64,000 nucleotides of DNA. It comes from Paramoeba atlantica (Eukaryota > Discosea). Below, one piece after another: positions 11,273 to 21,111 of the stretch; positions within the stretch are counted from its first letter, which is position 1, and every line of letters begins with the position of its first letter. The notes under the pieces were generated by a model, which saw only the letters and a program-made list of their open reading frames with translations, was not told the origin of the DNA and did not search any database. Position numbers and translations under genes: made by a program. The stretch covers positions 186,001 through 250,000 of the forward strand of contig CDRNVI010000051.1 in the NCBI GenBank assembly GCA_977017575.1. Direction: 5' to 3'.

Positions 11273-12199
11273 TTATTTGAAAATTACTTTTGTACCTTGC
11301 GTAATGAGGTCGTCCAATAACTTAGGAAGTATGGAACGGTTAATTTCACCTTCAAGTTCATTATTATCCACGAAGAATAGTCGTGTCATTTGTGGTGGGA
11401 GCTTATCGAAAAATACTTTTCCGCTGAAAAGGTTATTCTCGCACTCCAGCACCTCCAACGAAGCGGGTAGATGCCGCAAATCTAGCGTTCCGAAAAATTG
11501 ATTGTTTGATAATATTAGCCAAGTGACAGAGGGCAAGCTACTTAGATTAACATTACCTGTAAATGCGTTATCCGAAAGGTCTAATGATACGAAGTTCGCT
11601 GGGAATTGACTCAAATCTACCTCTCCCGACAAATCATTCTCCTGGACCCACAGCTCTTGCATATTTTGCGGTAAGTTACATAAGTCCACGCCACCTGTAA
11701 ACGCATTCCCCCCTAATTGGAAAATGCGAAGCGAGGACGGAAGGCTATCCAATTTCACCTCTCCACTAAGCCTATTTTCATACAAATAGCAGTTCTCGAG
11801 CGTTCGTGGGAGATAATCCCAGGCTGGGGAACCCGTCATGGGAATCCCCAGCATGCCCTGTCCCGCCATTCTCCCATAGGGGGACCAATCCATTAGCGTC
11901 ACACGCTCGCCGTGCTCACAGGCAATACCCTCCCACTCACACGCGGGGGTGTCCGTGTTCCAGCTCGACGGTTTCCCTCCCCTACGCCGAGGGGGTTCAT
12001 GCCGGTGAAACGGAATCGTAATATTCTCCACGAAACGCGAGAGCTCGTACTCTTGGGGTAGCTGCGCTCCTCGTACCTTACCGAGCGCGGCTCCCGACGT
12101 TTCGTCACTTGTAACCTTCTCTACGGTTTTGCGTCGTTTTCGAGGGGGTAACGGCGTGTCAGAGAGCTGCACAGGACAGGTGATGGGGAGGGGGTTCAT
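11273..12199 (-). CDS. LRR protein, family member 1 (308 aa)
   Basis: This belongs to a paralogous family spread through the window. A basic patch PPRKRRK (residues about 17-23) is followed by the family signature LGKVRGAQLPQEYELSRFVE, then a cap-like segment with paired cysteines (TPACEWEGIACEHGE), then WDYLP. About seven 23-residue repeats follow, of the form L-x-G-x-V-x-L-x-x-L-P-x-x-L-x-x-L-x-L-x-x-N (for example LSGEVDLSQFPANFVSLDLS). The cap resembles the LRRNT domain that precedes LRRs in plant and trypanosomatid surface proteins. No transmembrane segment or clear signal peptide is visible, so location is unknown. It ends with the shared terminal motif GTKVIFK. Role unknown; LRRs usually bind proteins. 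Confidence 0.8.
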   Translation of the reverse strand: MNPLPITCPVQLSDTPLPPRKRRKTVEKVTSDETSGAALGKVRGAQLPQEYELSRFVENITIPFHRHEPPRRRGGKPSSWNTDTPACEWEGIACEHGERVTLMDWSPYGRMAGQGMLGIPMTGSPAWDYLPRTLENCYLYENRLSGEVKLDSLPSSLRIFQLGGNAFTGGVDLCNLPQNMQELWVQENDLSGEVDLSQFPANFVSLDLSDNAFTGNVNLSSLPSVTWLILSNNQFFGTLDLRHLPASLEVLECENNLFSGKVFFDKLPPQMTRLFFVDNNELEGEINRSILPKLLDDLITQGTKVIFK

Positions 12200-12433
12200 A
12201 AGAGGTGTAAATCAGAGGATACGGTGTCTATTCGATAATGCTTGGGAAGGGAATTCTGTCAAATCTAGAGCGATAGGAAAAATCGCACTCGTGTACGTTC
12301 TGCTGTGGTAGAGTGAGGCCAACGGCACAAGTAGTTGAGAAACATACACCCCTAGTCAGCTTAGTTATCCCTGCTACAGGTATTGCATCTGATTCTAATT
12401 AACTCTCATAAGTCTCATTAATATAACCCTCCC

Positions 12434-12727
12434 TTGAAATCGCAGTGTCACTTTGACCTCACCCATTACAAGAATCCACCAAACTGGCTGAGGAGAAGTA
12501 AGAGTGAGACGTACAATTCCCTTCTCCACGAGCAGCGCATAACTAACCCCGACTGTCACGCGATCGCCTTCGAGATAGGCGCACGTGACTTCCCGAATAG
12601 TACATGCGGCTATCTAAACGCAGTTTTCAAGGGAGATAGCCAGCTGGCAAGAAGATGTCGCGAGGAGATGATGCAGATGGCGGGCAGAGCAAGCTATATC
12701 ATCTGGTCTCGCCGAAATGAGGCGTAA
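12434..12727 (+). pseudogene. C-terminal fragment of a non-LTR retrotransposon
   Basis: The frame contains YNSLLHEQRITNPDCHAIAF, EIGARDFPNSTC and ASYIIWSRRNEA. A basic helix, an E-(I/V)-G-(A/S)-R-x-(F/Y) box and a terminal helix ending W-x-x-R-N are typical of the extreme C-terminus of LINE polyproteins. It has no reverse transcriptase attached and lies on the strand opposite to the flanking LRR genes. The interval from here to 13600 shows no other gene. Confidence 0.4.
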
Positions 12728-12729
12728 TG

Positions 12730-13600
12730 GACACCGGAAGGCGGTGTTTCAGCTTAGGAAAAAGTGGATAATATTTAATTAATTGTTTGCGGGTACAACC
12801 ACATAAATACTTTGCATTAAAATAAATGCATGAACAAACGGGCAAGAAACTTAGCTCCGATTTGATGGCCGGATTAAGCTGAAGAACGGGTCAGAGTTCA
12901 TACTCGAACTGACATCTCTGTGGGAGGAAAACTTTATATCCTCGCACGAATGGAAGATGCAGAAGTATGGGCATGCATACTACCTACAAAGGAAAACGTC
13001 AAATACAGCCACATTTCTCCTGGCCATTGAAGTAAGGAAAGCTCAACAGCTCAACTGGAGCTCTGAACTTCCTTTTTGGTGGAAACAGGACCACCGCCTT
13101 GCGATGCCGACAAAGCATGGTAAAAAGAGCTCTTAGTGGGAGCTTTAAAAATTTTAATAGTCGCGACAGAGCAGTGAAGTGAGGGCATATGCTCGTGAAG
13201 GTTTTAAAAACCTAGGAGAAACTCGTTTTGTGCGAGGATTGCATGCTAGTCATGCATCTTCTGGGTATCAATCTCTGCAGTTAAACGGGATGAATATCAT
13301 ATACGATTTCGGAAACGTCATGTATACCACCATTTTTCGACCCAATTAGGTCTTCCGCTATCATTTTCACTCTTCCGCTATCTTTTTCACTCCAACGACC
13401 TTGTTCCGGGGACTTAATTTTTTTCTTTCCAAAAATACAGGATTTATTTTAGGGCACCTTAGTAAAATCAAATTTTTCACCTTTCCTTTTCATTGTATTG
13501 CGATGTCAGGTTTCCCCCCATCAAATCAGCAAAACATAATCAATGTTCGCTCTGATTAACACACAATATCCAAAATTGTATGCAAAATCCCCATTTTAGA
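12730..13600. other. Intergenic, no gene seen
   Basis: There is no convincing frame. A short direct repeat (TCTTCCGCTATC.TTTTCACTC twice, about 13353-13395) is the only structure noted. Confidence 0.4.
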
Positions 13601-13607
13601 TGCAATA

Positions 13608-14309
13608 TCACTCCGGTAGGATGCTAATGAGTGTGCCATCAGTCTTGATCAATAATTTCCCCGAAAGATTCTTCTTCCCGATTTCACCTTGCAGGAGAGT
13701 ATTGTTTCTCATCCACAAGAACCTCAGACTTTGCGGTAATGAGTTCAGAAGCACTTCCCCTTCAAAACAGTTGTTGGAAAGATAGAGGGTTTCTACATTG
13801 GGAGGAAGATGGCCCAAATCCAATGTGCCGGTCAAATTATTCGCTGCCAAATTCAGAATTCTTAACTGTGACGGCAAGCTGTTTAATACAACTGATCCGG
13901 TGAACATATTTTCATCTAAGTAAAGAGAGCGCAAGGCGCTCGGCAGAGAAACGAGATCAACGGCACCTGAAAATGCATTTTCAGATAGATTCAGTAGCTC
14001 TAGAGGGCCCGGAAGATAGTCTAGTCGAACGCTGCCAAACAGTGCATTCTCGGAAGCATGAAAATCAATAATGGAATCAGGAAGATATTCTAAACAGAGT
14101 AGGCCCCGAAGATGTAGGACTTCCCAATTAATTTCAGTTACCATACTACTCTGGTCGCAACTCACGTCTTCCCATTCGCAGGCAGGGGTACTCGTATTCC
14201 AGGATGGGCGAGGGCTTTCAATGTTTTGAATTAGTCGCATTAAATTGTATTCTTGTGGCATTGACGAACCTTGTACCTTGCCGGGTTTTAAAACGGATGA
14301 ATCGGACAT
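13608..14309 (-). CDS. LRR protein, family member 2 (233 aa)
   Basis: Short member of the LRR family. It starts nearly at the family signature (KPGKVQGSSMPQEYNLMRLI), followed by the two-cysteine cap TPACEWEDVSCDQS, then about five repeats (LFGSVRLDYLPGPLELLNLS and similar, each with L-P and N-x-F/L-x-G). It lacks the basic N-terminal region of member 1. No hydrophobic signal is visible. The neighbours upstream and downstream are paralogues on the same strand with about 500-1400 bp spacing, consistent with tandem duplication. Function unknown. Confidence 0.75.
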   Translation of the reverse strand: MSDSSVLKPGKVQGSSMPQEYNLMRLIQNIESPRPSWNTSTPACEWEDVSCDQSSMVTEINWEVLHLRGLLCLEYLPDSIIDFHASENALFGSVRLDYLPGPLELLNLSENAFSGAVDLVSLPSALRSLYLDENMFTGSVVLNSLPSQLRILNLAANNLTGTLDLGHLPPNVETLYLSNNCFEGEVLLNSLPQSLRFLWMRNNTLLQGEIGKKNLSGKLLIKTDGTLISILPE

Positions 14310-14790
14310 AGATGATGAAATCCAAGGAAATGAAAAAAACTGAGGTAGAAAGCGTTACATAAGAAAAAGGGGAATTCTAAAAGCGCAAAATTATTTTAAA
14401 GGTGGAGGCCAGCTTTGAAGAAAGCGTATCCTCGATACTTTGAGTTTTCAGAATGTTTATACGATTTTTTAAAGTCCAAAATCGAAAGGTAAAAAGGCTT
14501 TCCCGTACAGTTTTGGCGTCATGCTGCACAGTTTCTATAAATATTGTTTTCGTTTTCTAAAATACCAGACTCCTCTACATTAGATGAAAACTGAACCACC
14601 CCTTTTGTACTGCTTAACCATGTTCAACACTGGGAGCCAACCTTTTGACGAGGAATTTGCATGCAAACAATTTCTCTACATTATCTAACTGTAACTCGTC
14701 ACTGTAAGAATTGATATAGCTACATGTGTACATGTGGAATTTTTGACCTTATTTGTTTTTTTCTAAAACATACAAAGTTAAAGAACTGCG

Positions 14791-15696
14791 CTACAATACA
14801 GTAATTGTAACACATTCTGGAATTGGCCAAGACTGCACTTCCAAATCGCAGATATTTCCTTTCAAATTCAAATCTTTCATTGTTGCTGGTAAGGCGTCAA
14901 ATGCTACTTTTCCCGTAAAAGCGTTGTTCCCAAGGGAAAGTGTACGCATAAACGGCGGAAGGGAGCGCAGAACCAACTCACCATTCAACTTATTACCGGT
15001 CAAGTGCAAAACTGTAAGTTCTTTCGGGAGACAGGTTAAGTTTATACTCCCAACAAAAAGATTTTCATGCAGAAAAAGTATTTGAAGTTGTCCTGGGAGA
15101 AGCGTCAGGTCTAGATTCCCTGAAAAATCATTACGCGACACAGAAAACAACCTCAATGGAGGAGGCAGTGAGGTCAAGTCAAGCATACCTGAAAATCTTG
15201 TACCAGATGAAAAAAGCTGTTCAACGAATTGTGGGAGGAAAGGGGCATCGAAGGATCCGTATAAGGGGTTGTATTGTATGTTTAAAGAACTCAGTTTCGG
15301 GGGAAATGCGGAAACTGGAAGAGTTCCGCTAAGTTTATTATTTCCCACACGAACAGTACACGTTGTGTGGGGTAGATACTCCCATGAGAGATTACCCTTC
15401 AGTGCCCTGGACGACCAATCAATATTGAGCACTTCATCATTGGAATTACAAGCGACACCCGCCCACAAACATGCTTCTGTTTCCTTCCTCGTAATCAGTA
15501 ACTTCGTCTCGAGATTCTCAATGAATTTTGCCATTTGCATGTCATGTGAGAGGATGGCTCCTCGGACTTTCCCTAGACGTGCATTCGTGCGAGTATTGGT
15601 CAAATCCGCCAGTGAAGCACTTCTGAGGATTAGTAATGAGATTGACATTAAATAAATAATGGAAATACAGTAAATAAATAATGGTAATACACACAC
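14791..15696 (-). CDS. LRR protein, family member 3 (301 aa), possible signal sequence
   Basis: The frame opens with a strongly hydrophobic stretch (MCVLPLFIYCISIIYLMSIS, then LLILRSASLADL), which could be a signal peptide or anchor. An internal Met at about residue 17 is an alternative start that leaves a shorter signal. The family signature follows (LGKVRGAILSHDMQMAKFIE), then the cap ACLWAGVACNSND, WEYLP and about eight LRR units ending with NICDLEVQSW. It is closest to the gene at 60927-61769: both have HDMQMA/QDMQMA, the same CLW cap and the same ending (P-x-C-V). The pair shows that a family member has been copied about 46 kb away. Confidence 0.75.
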   Translation of the reverse strand: MCVLPLFIYCISIIYLMSISLLILRSASLADLTNTRTNARLGKVRGAILSHDMQMAKFIENLETKLLITRKETEACLWAGVACNSNDEVLNIDWSSRALKGNLSWEYLPHTTCTVRVGNNKLSGTLPVSAFPPKLSSLNIQYNPLYGSFDAPFLPQFVEQLFSSGTRFSGMLDLTSLPPPLRLFSVSRNDFSGNLDLTLLPGQLQILFLHENLFVGSINLTCLPKELTVLHLTGNKLNGELVLRSLPPFMRTLSLGNNAFTGKVAFDALPATMKDLNLKGNICDLEVQSWPIPECVTITVL

Positions 15697-15880
15697 AATT
15701 ATTAGTGTGAGAATAAGTTGTAAAACAAAAATTAGTAAATTTTTAATTCCTAGTAGTAAAACATGTTATAATTGTTCTAGTACCATGTTATAATTCAGGT
15801 TTTACACCTTGCCTTCTTTTCTTTTCTTTTCTTTTTTCGGAATTCTATTTTTTTTAGAAAAAAGTTTCAGATTACTACAT

Positions 15881-15919
15881 GTCGCACTACATCGGAGAAT
15901 GTCGCACTACATCGGAGAA
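15881..15919. repeat. Two 20-bp tandem copies
   Basis: GTCGCACTACATCGGAGAA occurs at 15881-15899 and again at 15901-15919. No gene is visible between 15700 and 16490. Pyrimidine tracts (TTTTCTTTTC repeats at about 15820) lie upstream of the minus-strand LRR array. Confidence 0.6.
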
Positions 15920-16499
15920 GCGATATTGCTCAGCAATCTGATAAGTGCTTCGTCTAACTAAGAGTTTTCTCACGGAAGACGAAGAAGCTCGGCTGTTAAA
16001 AACTTTGTTGCTGATTCGACAAACTGGCGTTGCCGTCGGCGCAGCTCGTAGCCAACATTGCGAAAGGCATCAGAGAACAGCGACAAACGGGACCCACAGT
16101 GCTGAAAGGTGGCATGCTGAAGTTTTCGATTTCCTGGTCAAATTCTTGGATGCACCGCAATGCCAGTATGGTGCGACGGGCAACTACAACTCGAACTGTA
16201 ACACCTATTAAAGTCGCGCAGGGAGCCAATGTTTTTTCTCATCTACAGTGCGGGGCTTATTCCCGGACGGGTTAAAGTACAGCGGTGCGCAGGCATATTC
16301 CCCTCTTCCGGGGAATTCGGTTCACAAAATGGTATGTGAGTTTTTACTTTATAAGTTTAATACTTTTTATAAGAAAAACTGTCGATTTAATTCCTAATCC
16401 GATATCTTTCTCTAGTGTGGAGAAACCACGAAATGCAATTTACCAACCTCGGTTGACTGGATGCTTTCCATTTCTTGATATATTCCACTTCTTCGTTTT

Positions 16500-16700
16500 G
16501 ATCGATATTAGACTTTCTGTACTTTTTCTACTTAGTTCATCATTTCTTCCCCACGCAACGAGCGTACCTTTGTCAAAATTCCATGCCCGTTATTTCCACA
16601 CTGTATTTTTATGCCCTTTTCCTGCCGGTACTAAGACTGGAACTGTCCCCATTTCTCGCTGAAGCGGGGGACGCCTCTCGATCCCTTGACCCCTCCCAAC
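16500..16700 (+). repeat. Spliced-leader-like dispersed repeat, copy 2 (degenerate)
   Basis: GACTTTCTGTACTTTTTCT (about 16508) followed by ACTTAGTTCATCATTTCTTC aligns with copies 1 and 3, with the GTTTG spacer lost. The downstream blocks ACTGTATTTTTATGCCC and GGAACTGTCCCC..TCGCTGAAGCGGGGGACGC are shared with copy 3. The central hairpin arms are no longer complementary, and extra DNA is inserted. This is most likely a dead copy. Confidence 0.45.
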
Positions 16701-17199
16701 CACTCCCGTGAAGTGAGTACTTCCCTCCCAGCTTCTTTCTTGTCCACGCTTATCTTTGGCTAGGCATCATGCAGGGCGTTATGGCAAGAAGTTATTTCCC
16801 TGTACTATACTCCTACATTGTCCTTGGATACACTACTACAGTTGTAGCTCTAATAGGCAAATTTGTCCCGGGATATTGGCATATTGGTGTGACAAACGCT
16901 AATACACCCGGAGCAGTCCACAGACAAATGGCGTAAAAAGTTGGTCGTATGTGGCTCAAATACCGCTAATCAAATGAACAAAATCTATTCTTTGGTTCTT
17001 TTTGAGAATATAGTTTTCAACAAATATGTTTTTTAAAAATAGAAGGTGAAAAATGTTATTTTAGGTACAGACTGTACCCAAACTCAGACTGTACCGAACA
17101 GCATGAGTACAAGATACCCGATTTAATTTATTTTCGTACGAACTAATGAGTGCCGCCCTCCACGGATACATACCCAAAGGATGGTTCACTGAATAATGA

Positions 17200-17870
17200 C
17201 TATTCGTCGTCTTTCTGATCTCCAAATTCTATATTTTTAGGCACAACGTGCGGTTTAACAAAGTAATTTTTTGAAAGAACGAACTTCTGCACATTTTCGG
17301 GGACACGGGTCAAATCCAAACTACCAGAGAGATAATTGGATCTTAGGTCCAGGTGCCTTAGACATCCGGGAAGCTGAGTTAGATCAATCTCCCCTTCAAA
17401 TTGATTAAAACTTAAATTCAAATATTCCAAGGTGTTGGGCAGATGTACCAGATCTAAGAATCCGGTACATTTGTTCATAGAAAGATCAAACTTTTTTAAA
17501 GAGTTTGGTAGTACGGAAAGTTGAACGGAGCCTACTAAATTCTGAAAGTACGCAGTAAAGGAAATTAACGCACGTGGTATGTGCTCCCACAGGAGTTCAC
17601 CTGCCAAGGAAGGATATTCTGGTGCGTAATCGAACATTTTGTTTTCCCAATGTAGAGACGTCACTTGTTTTTCTCAATGCATACTACGTACTTCCACTCA
17701 CACGCGGGTTTTTCCTCACTCCATGTTAACTCTTTTTCCGTTAGATTACTCACAAATCTAGACAATGTGTATTCCTGTGGTAACACAGTGCCATGAACCT
17801 TGCTTGGACGATATGAGATATCGACGCTCATGAGTAAAATGGCGTGCATATCATTGCTAGGATGAGCCAT
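17200..17870 (-). pseudogene. LRR protein, family member 4, split by a 1-nt frameshift
   Basis: The N-terminal frame (17661-17870) carries the family signature (RPSKVHGTVLPQEYTLSRFV) and the cap KPACEWKYVVC. The second frame (17200-17664) continues directly with VTSLHWENK and about five LRR units. The two overlap at the stop. Loss of one A in a run of five A's (sense strand) just before the stop explains the break. It is either a very young pseudogene or a sequencing error; the rest is intact to the C-terminal DQKDDE. Confidence 0.7.
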
Positions 17871-18144
17871 TAAGACTACTATTGGTATTAGTACTATTAG
17901 TATTAGTACTATTACGTGTTTTAAAGTTGTAAAGTGTACGATCTATTATACAGATGCAGATGTTACTACCGAACCCCTGTCCAGCCTACCTCCCCGGTAT
18001 ATTAAGTGGATATACTAATAGATCATCTCTCTAGATAATTAGTCCCTCGCTATAATCTCTAATCTCTGTAGATAATTTTTTCAATAATCGAGGGTAGAGC
18101 GGTAGTTATACAACCACCGCAATTCGTCTCTCTCTACATACACA

Positions 18145-18295
18145 CATATGTAACTGAGGGGCTGCGGGTATGATGTCACGTGATCTCGTTTTGAGGTCGT
18201 CCAACCACCCTCCCGAGGAATAAACCATCCTTCCCGAGGCTAATCCGCTCTCGAGAGATCTCGCGTGATCTCATCTTGGGCCTCACCCATGTGTA
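18145..18295. repeat. GGGGCTGCGGGT / ATCTCGCGTGATCTC dispersed repeat
   Basis: GAGGGGCTGCGGGT near the left end and GATCTCGCGTGATCTCATCT plus GGGCCTCACCC near the right end recur at 39235-39298, where the two ends sit in a compact hairpin. Partial copies lie at 34975-35025 and 63058-63105. The arrangement suggests a small palindromic non-autonomous element. No target duplication could be defined. Confidence 0.5.
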
Positions 18296-18329
18296 GTGCA
18301 TATAATTTAAGATTCATGCGGCGCTCGGG

Positions 18330-18660
18330 CGCAAGTGATAGTATCGATTCTAAGCCGCATTGAACGGCAGGTGCGTGGCGTCCGAGATTCGGTTATGGCA
18401 GATCGGGAGAAGCCCATCTGTGGCCATAGCGTGTTACAACGCGTCTGATGCCTGGGACCCCCTCTTTACGTATCACGAAAGAGGCGTGTTATAACCAGTG
18501 CGCGCCACGTCTAGCGGTCCTCAACGGAGGCGACCATGACGTATGACCTCTTCGGACCGCAGAGAAAGAGGGCAGCACTCACCCAAGGGAGGCAGAACTC
18601 CAACTCAAGGGCGTCGGGGAGGTGTGAAGCGGTGAAATGCGTATCCCCTCCTTCAACAAA
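18330..18660 (+). ncRNA. Small-subunit rRNA-like segment (bacterial/organellar type), tentative
   Basis: The GC-rich block contains AGCGGTGAAATGCGTA (18628-18643), identical to the conserved helix 23/690 region of bacterial and organellar 16S rRNA. About 40 bp upstream is ACTC-N6-GGGAGGCAG (18578-18596), like the 338-region universal site. A stem GGAGG/CCTCC brackets the first motif, as in 16S. The spacing between the motifs is far shorter than in bacteria, so this would be a very reduced or rearranged rRNA, or a nuclear insertion of one. CATTGAACGGCAGG near 18357 resembles the 16S 5' end only weakly. It stands out in base composition from the AT-rich flanks. Confidence 0.35.
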
Positions 18661-18664
18661 CTTA

Positions 18665-18850
18665 TATTCCATGTAGCTATAATGGCTCTATTCAGTTAAA
18701 AATGTAGATGATCTAACGTAGATCTAACGTAGATGATCTACAAATGTAGATGATCTAACGTAAAAATCGAGCCCGGAAGGTTTTAGTTTCCCACTCCTAC
18801 AAAAGTTCACACGAAAAAAACTAAGGATAGAAAGTAAAAAATTAGTACAG
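18665..18850. repeat. Remnant of pogo-type element subterminal DNA
   Basis: TGTAGCTATAA..TTCAGTTAAA, ATGTAGATGATCTAACG (several local copies), AAAAATCGAGCCC and CTCCTACAAAAGTTCACAC align in order with 25980-26095 (element B) and, reverse-complemented, with 6600-6710 (element A). Local tandem duplication of a TAGATGATCTA palindrome has occurred. The transposase part is absent. Confidence 0.6.
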
Positions 18851-19041
18851 ACAAACTGAGTGGATAAGTTAGGTATTTGAGATGGCGTCCAAAAATAAAC
18901 AGAATGCCTTTTTTTCAAACAATCCTTCCTCTCCACTTCGTCAAAGTTGAACTAGTCCTCGTCATAGCTGAACTCCAATTGAGGAAAAATTTCCTCATAA
19001 ATAAATGAGTAGGTTCATTAGTGTATTTACGAAGGAACAAC

Positions 19042-19560
19042 TCATACTCTTCGCGGTCGTGTGTAACGACTAAGCTCCCATGTCATTGAGCAGGTTTCCT
19101 CCAAATCCTTGATTTTCCCGACCAGGAATTGCATCACCCCATTACTCACTTTAATCTCTGTTTCATGAACATCGTAGAAAAGTTTCTTTAAAACGCCCTC
19201 CACATTCAAGAATCCCCCAAGATTATGATTAAAGTGAGCATAAAACAGCAATGGGGGGAAGAATTCAAAGCATGCCGCACCCTTAAAAAGATTATTTGAA
19301 ATGTCCAGCTACTCAAGGTCTGCGGGAAGCGAACGCAGATTCTGGGGTCCCGTCGAAGGCATTGTCATTTAAAATACTTGTCGACGGATTTTGGTAAACT
19401 TGTCGACGGATTTTGGAAAATCCTCAAACAAGACTTCCCCACTCAACCCAGTAGAATAGATTTCCACTGGACGACCCAAACGTTCGTGCTACACGGCTTT
19501 CGATCAGTCAACAAACCTCTGTTGAACGGCCGAGCCGTCAAACACCGATATGAAGATCTA
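19042..19560 (-). pseudogene. Decayed LRR family member
   Basis: Translated on the minus strand in shifting frames, the region gives GLSGEVLFEDFPKSVD, then NDNAFDG, then NLRSLPADLE, a stop, LDISNNLFKGAAC, and a 69-codon tail ending RYTRPRRV. The L-x-G-x-V-x-L-x-x-(L/F)-P and N-x-F-x-G spacing is the family LRR pattern. At least two frameshifts and one stop are present, and the signature-cap N-terminus is missing. Confidence 0.5.
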
Positions 19561-19569
19561 TAGACAAAA

Positions 19570-21100
19570 AACATTTATGTTTGAGGCAATAAATTACTAG
19601 GGAATTTCTTTCGATTGTTGAAAACTCTAGGTGAAAAATGTAGTTTTTCAATATATAGCATGAAAAAATATATAGTACTATAAAGTGCTATATTTATAGT
19701 TTTTGAAGTTTTTCGGACCCCTGGTGGTAAGTCCATCTCCGGGAATAGGTTATTTTTTCCCAGGCTTATTTCCCGTGTGCTAAACTTATAACCTCGGAGG
19801 AGGTGGAACTGCACTCGTGCAGGCTGTGGTCGAATCCCACCCCATCTCCGGGCAGCGGAGGCGTAAAAAACTTTGACGAAAGATATCCTAGGCGCTCCCA
19901 CCCAGAGTCACCTCTCTAAAACTCTAGCTACTTACCGTTACCCCCTCCCGTAGGCATCCAAGTACGCTACGTATCCAAAACGATTGTGATTGTTTGGACA
20001 ACTAGCGTAGTTGGATAAGTCAGCGATTTATCCAACTTTATTGCTTTCATAGAATATTAAATATTCAACATTTTACACATGTCGGCATTGAATCGACTAA
20101 TCTTTGTTACTGAGCAGGTGAGCAGTCATCTCCCACAAGGGCCAGTGGTCCACGCAACGGCGGCGACTACCGGAATTCGAAATGCACAGCTCTTGATCGA
20201 AGCTCATACGCAAGAGCGTCGCCGTAAAACTCGGGTGTCCTCTAGGAAGATAAATACGTTGCTGTGATCTCAAGCGCAACATACGACAAAAAATATAAAA
20301 TCTTAAAATCCCCTGCGTACAACCAGAGCCCAGCAAACCCCGCTTGAGCGGTACTTTTACTTACGTCGGTTTTCTCCATCCCCAACATGCTCCCCACGAT
20401 AGCCCGACTTGCTGTTTCAGGGAAATGTCTTCAAACACCACCTCTTTGGTAGAGAACGCCGAAAGTATGTGACTCATAGAAGACGTGGTTAGAATTTGAA
20501 ATTGGGGAAAAAATTAGGAGCACAAATATGGGCACAAAGGAATGTTTACGCGAGCAAAGTACTGCATTGCGTTGATGAATCGTATCTATTAATATCAAGA
20601 AAACTCAAGAACGTACAGGACATTCATTTTTACAGAATTTTACACATAAAGGCTCTCTGACTTCCGAAGAACTCGAAAGATGAAGGAAATCTTATCGAGT
20701 CGAGTTACGATCACCATGCCTACATGATCAGAATCTTACAGACTAAACATTTCTAGACATCACAGTTCCGGTTCTCCCGGGACTTTGTCAGAAAACACCA
20801 AGAAAAGTGTAGCAAAGTCGGAGAAAATATCAAAATTCGAACCTCAAACGATATTCTCCAAGGATAACCCACCGTAGCTATGCCCAATCGGCTCAACTTT
20901 CGAAACAAGTAAATCGCACAAAAGACATGAGCTCATCTCCACCCTGAGCTACCCTCAAAATAGACCTTTCTGGCGCCCAACTCAAAGCAAGGAACCGGTA
21001 TTTCAGACACCGCCATGTCCGATACCGGTCGAACGTTTTCGGCTTCTCTTCAAGCCATACACACCCCCTTTCCTCCCCCGTGCCTTCCCTCCCCCCCTTC
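19570..21100. other. Intergenic, no gene seen
   Basis: This stretch between the decayed LRR copy and PGK has no convincing coding frame. CCTAGGCGCTCCCACCCAGA (about 19888) recurs in diverged form near 25510 (CTTGGCGCTTCC.. then ACCCAGAGTCAC), so part of this DNA is repetitive. Confidence 0.35.
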
Positions 21101-21111
21101 TCCCCCCGTTC

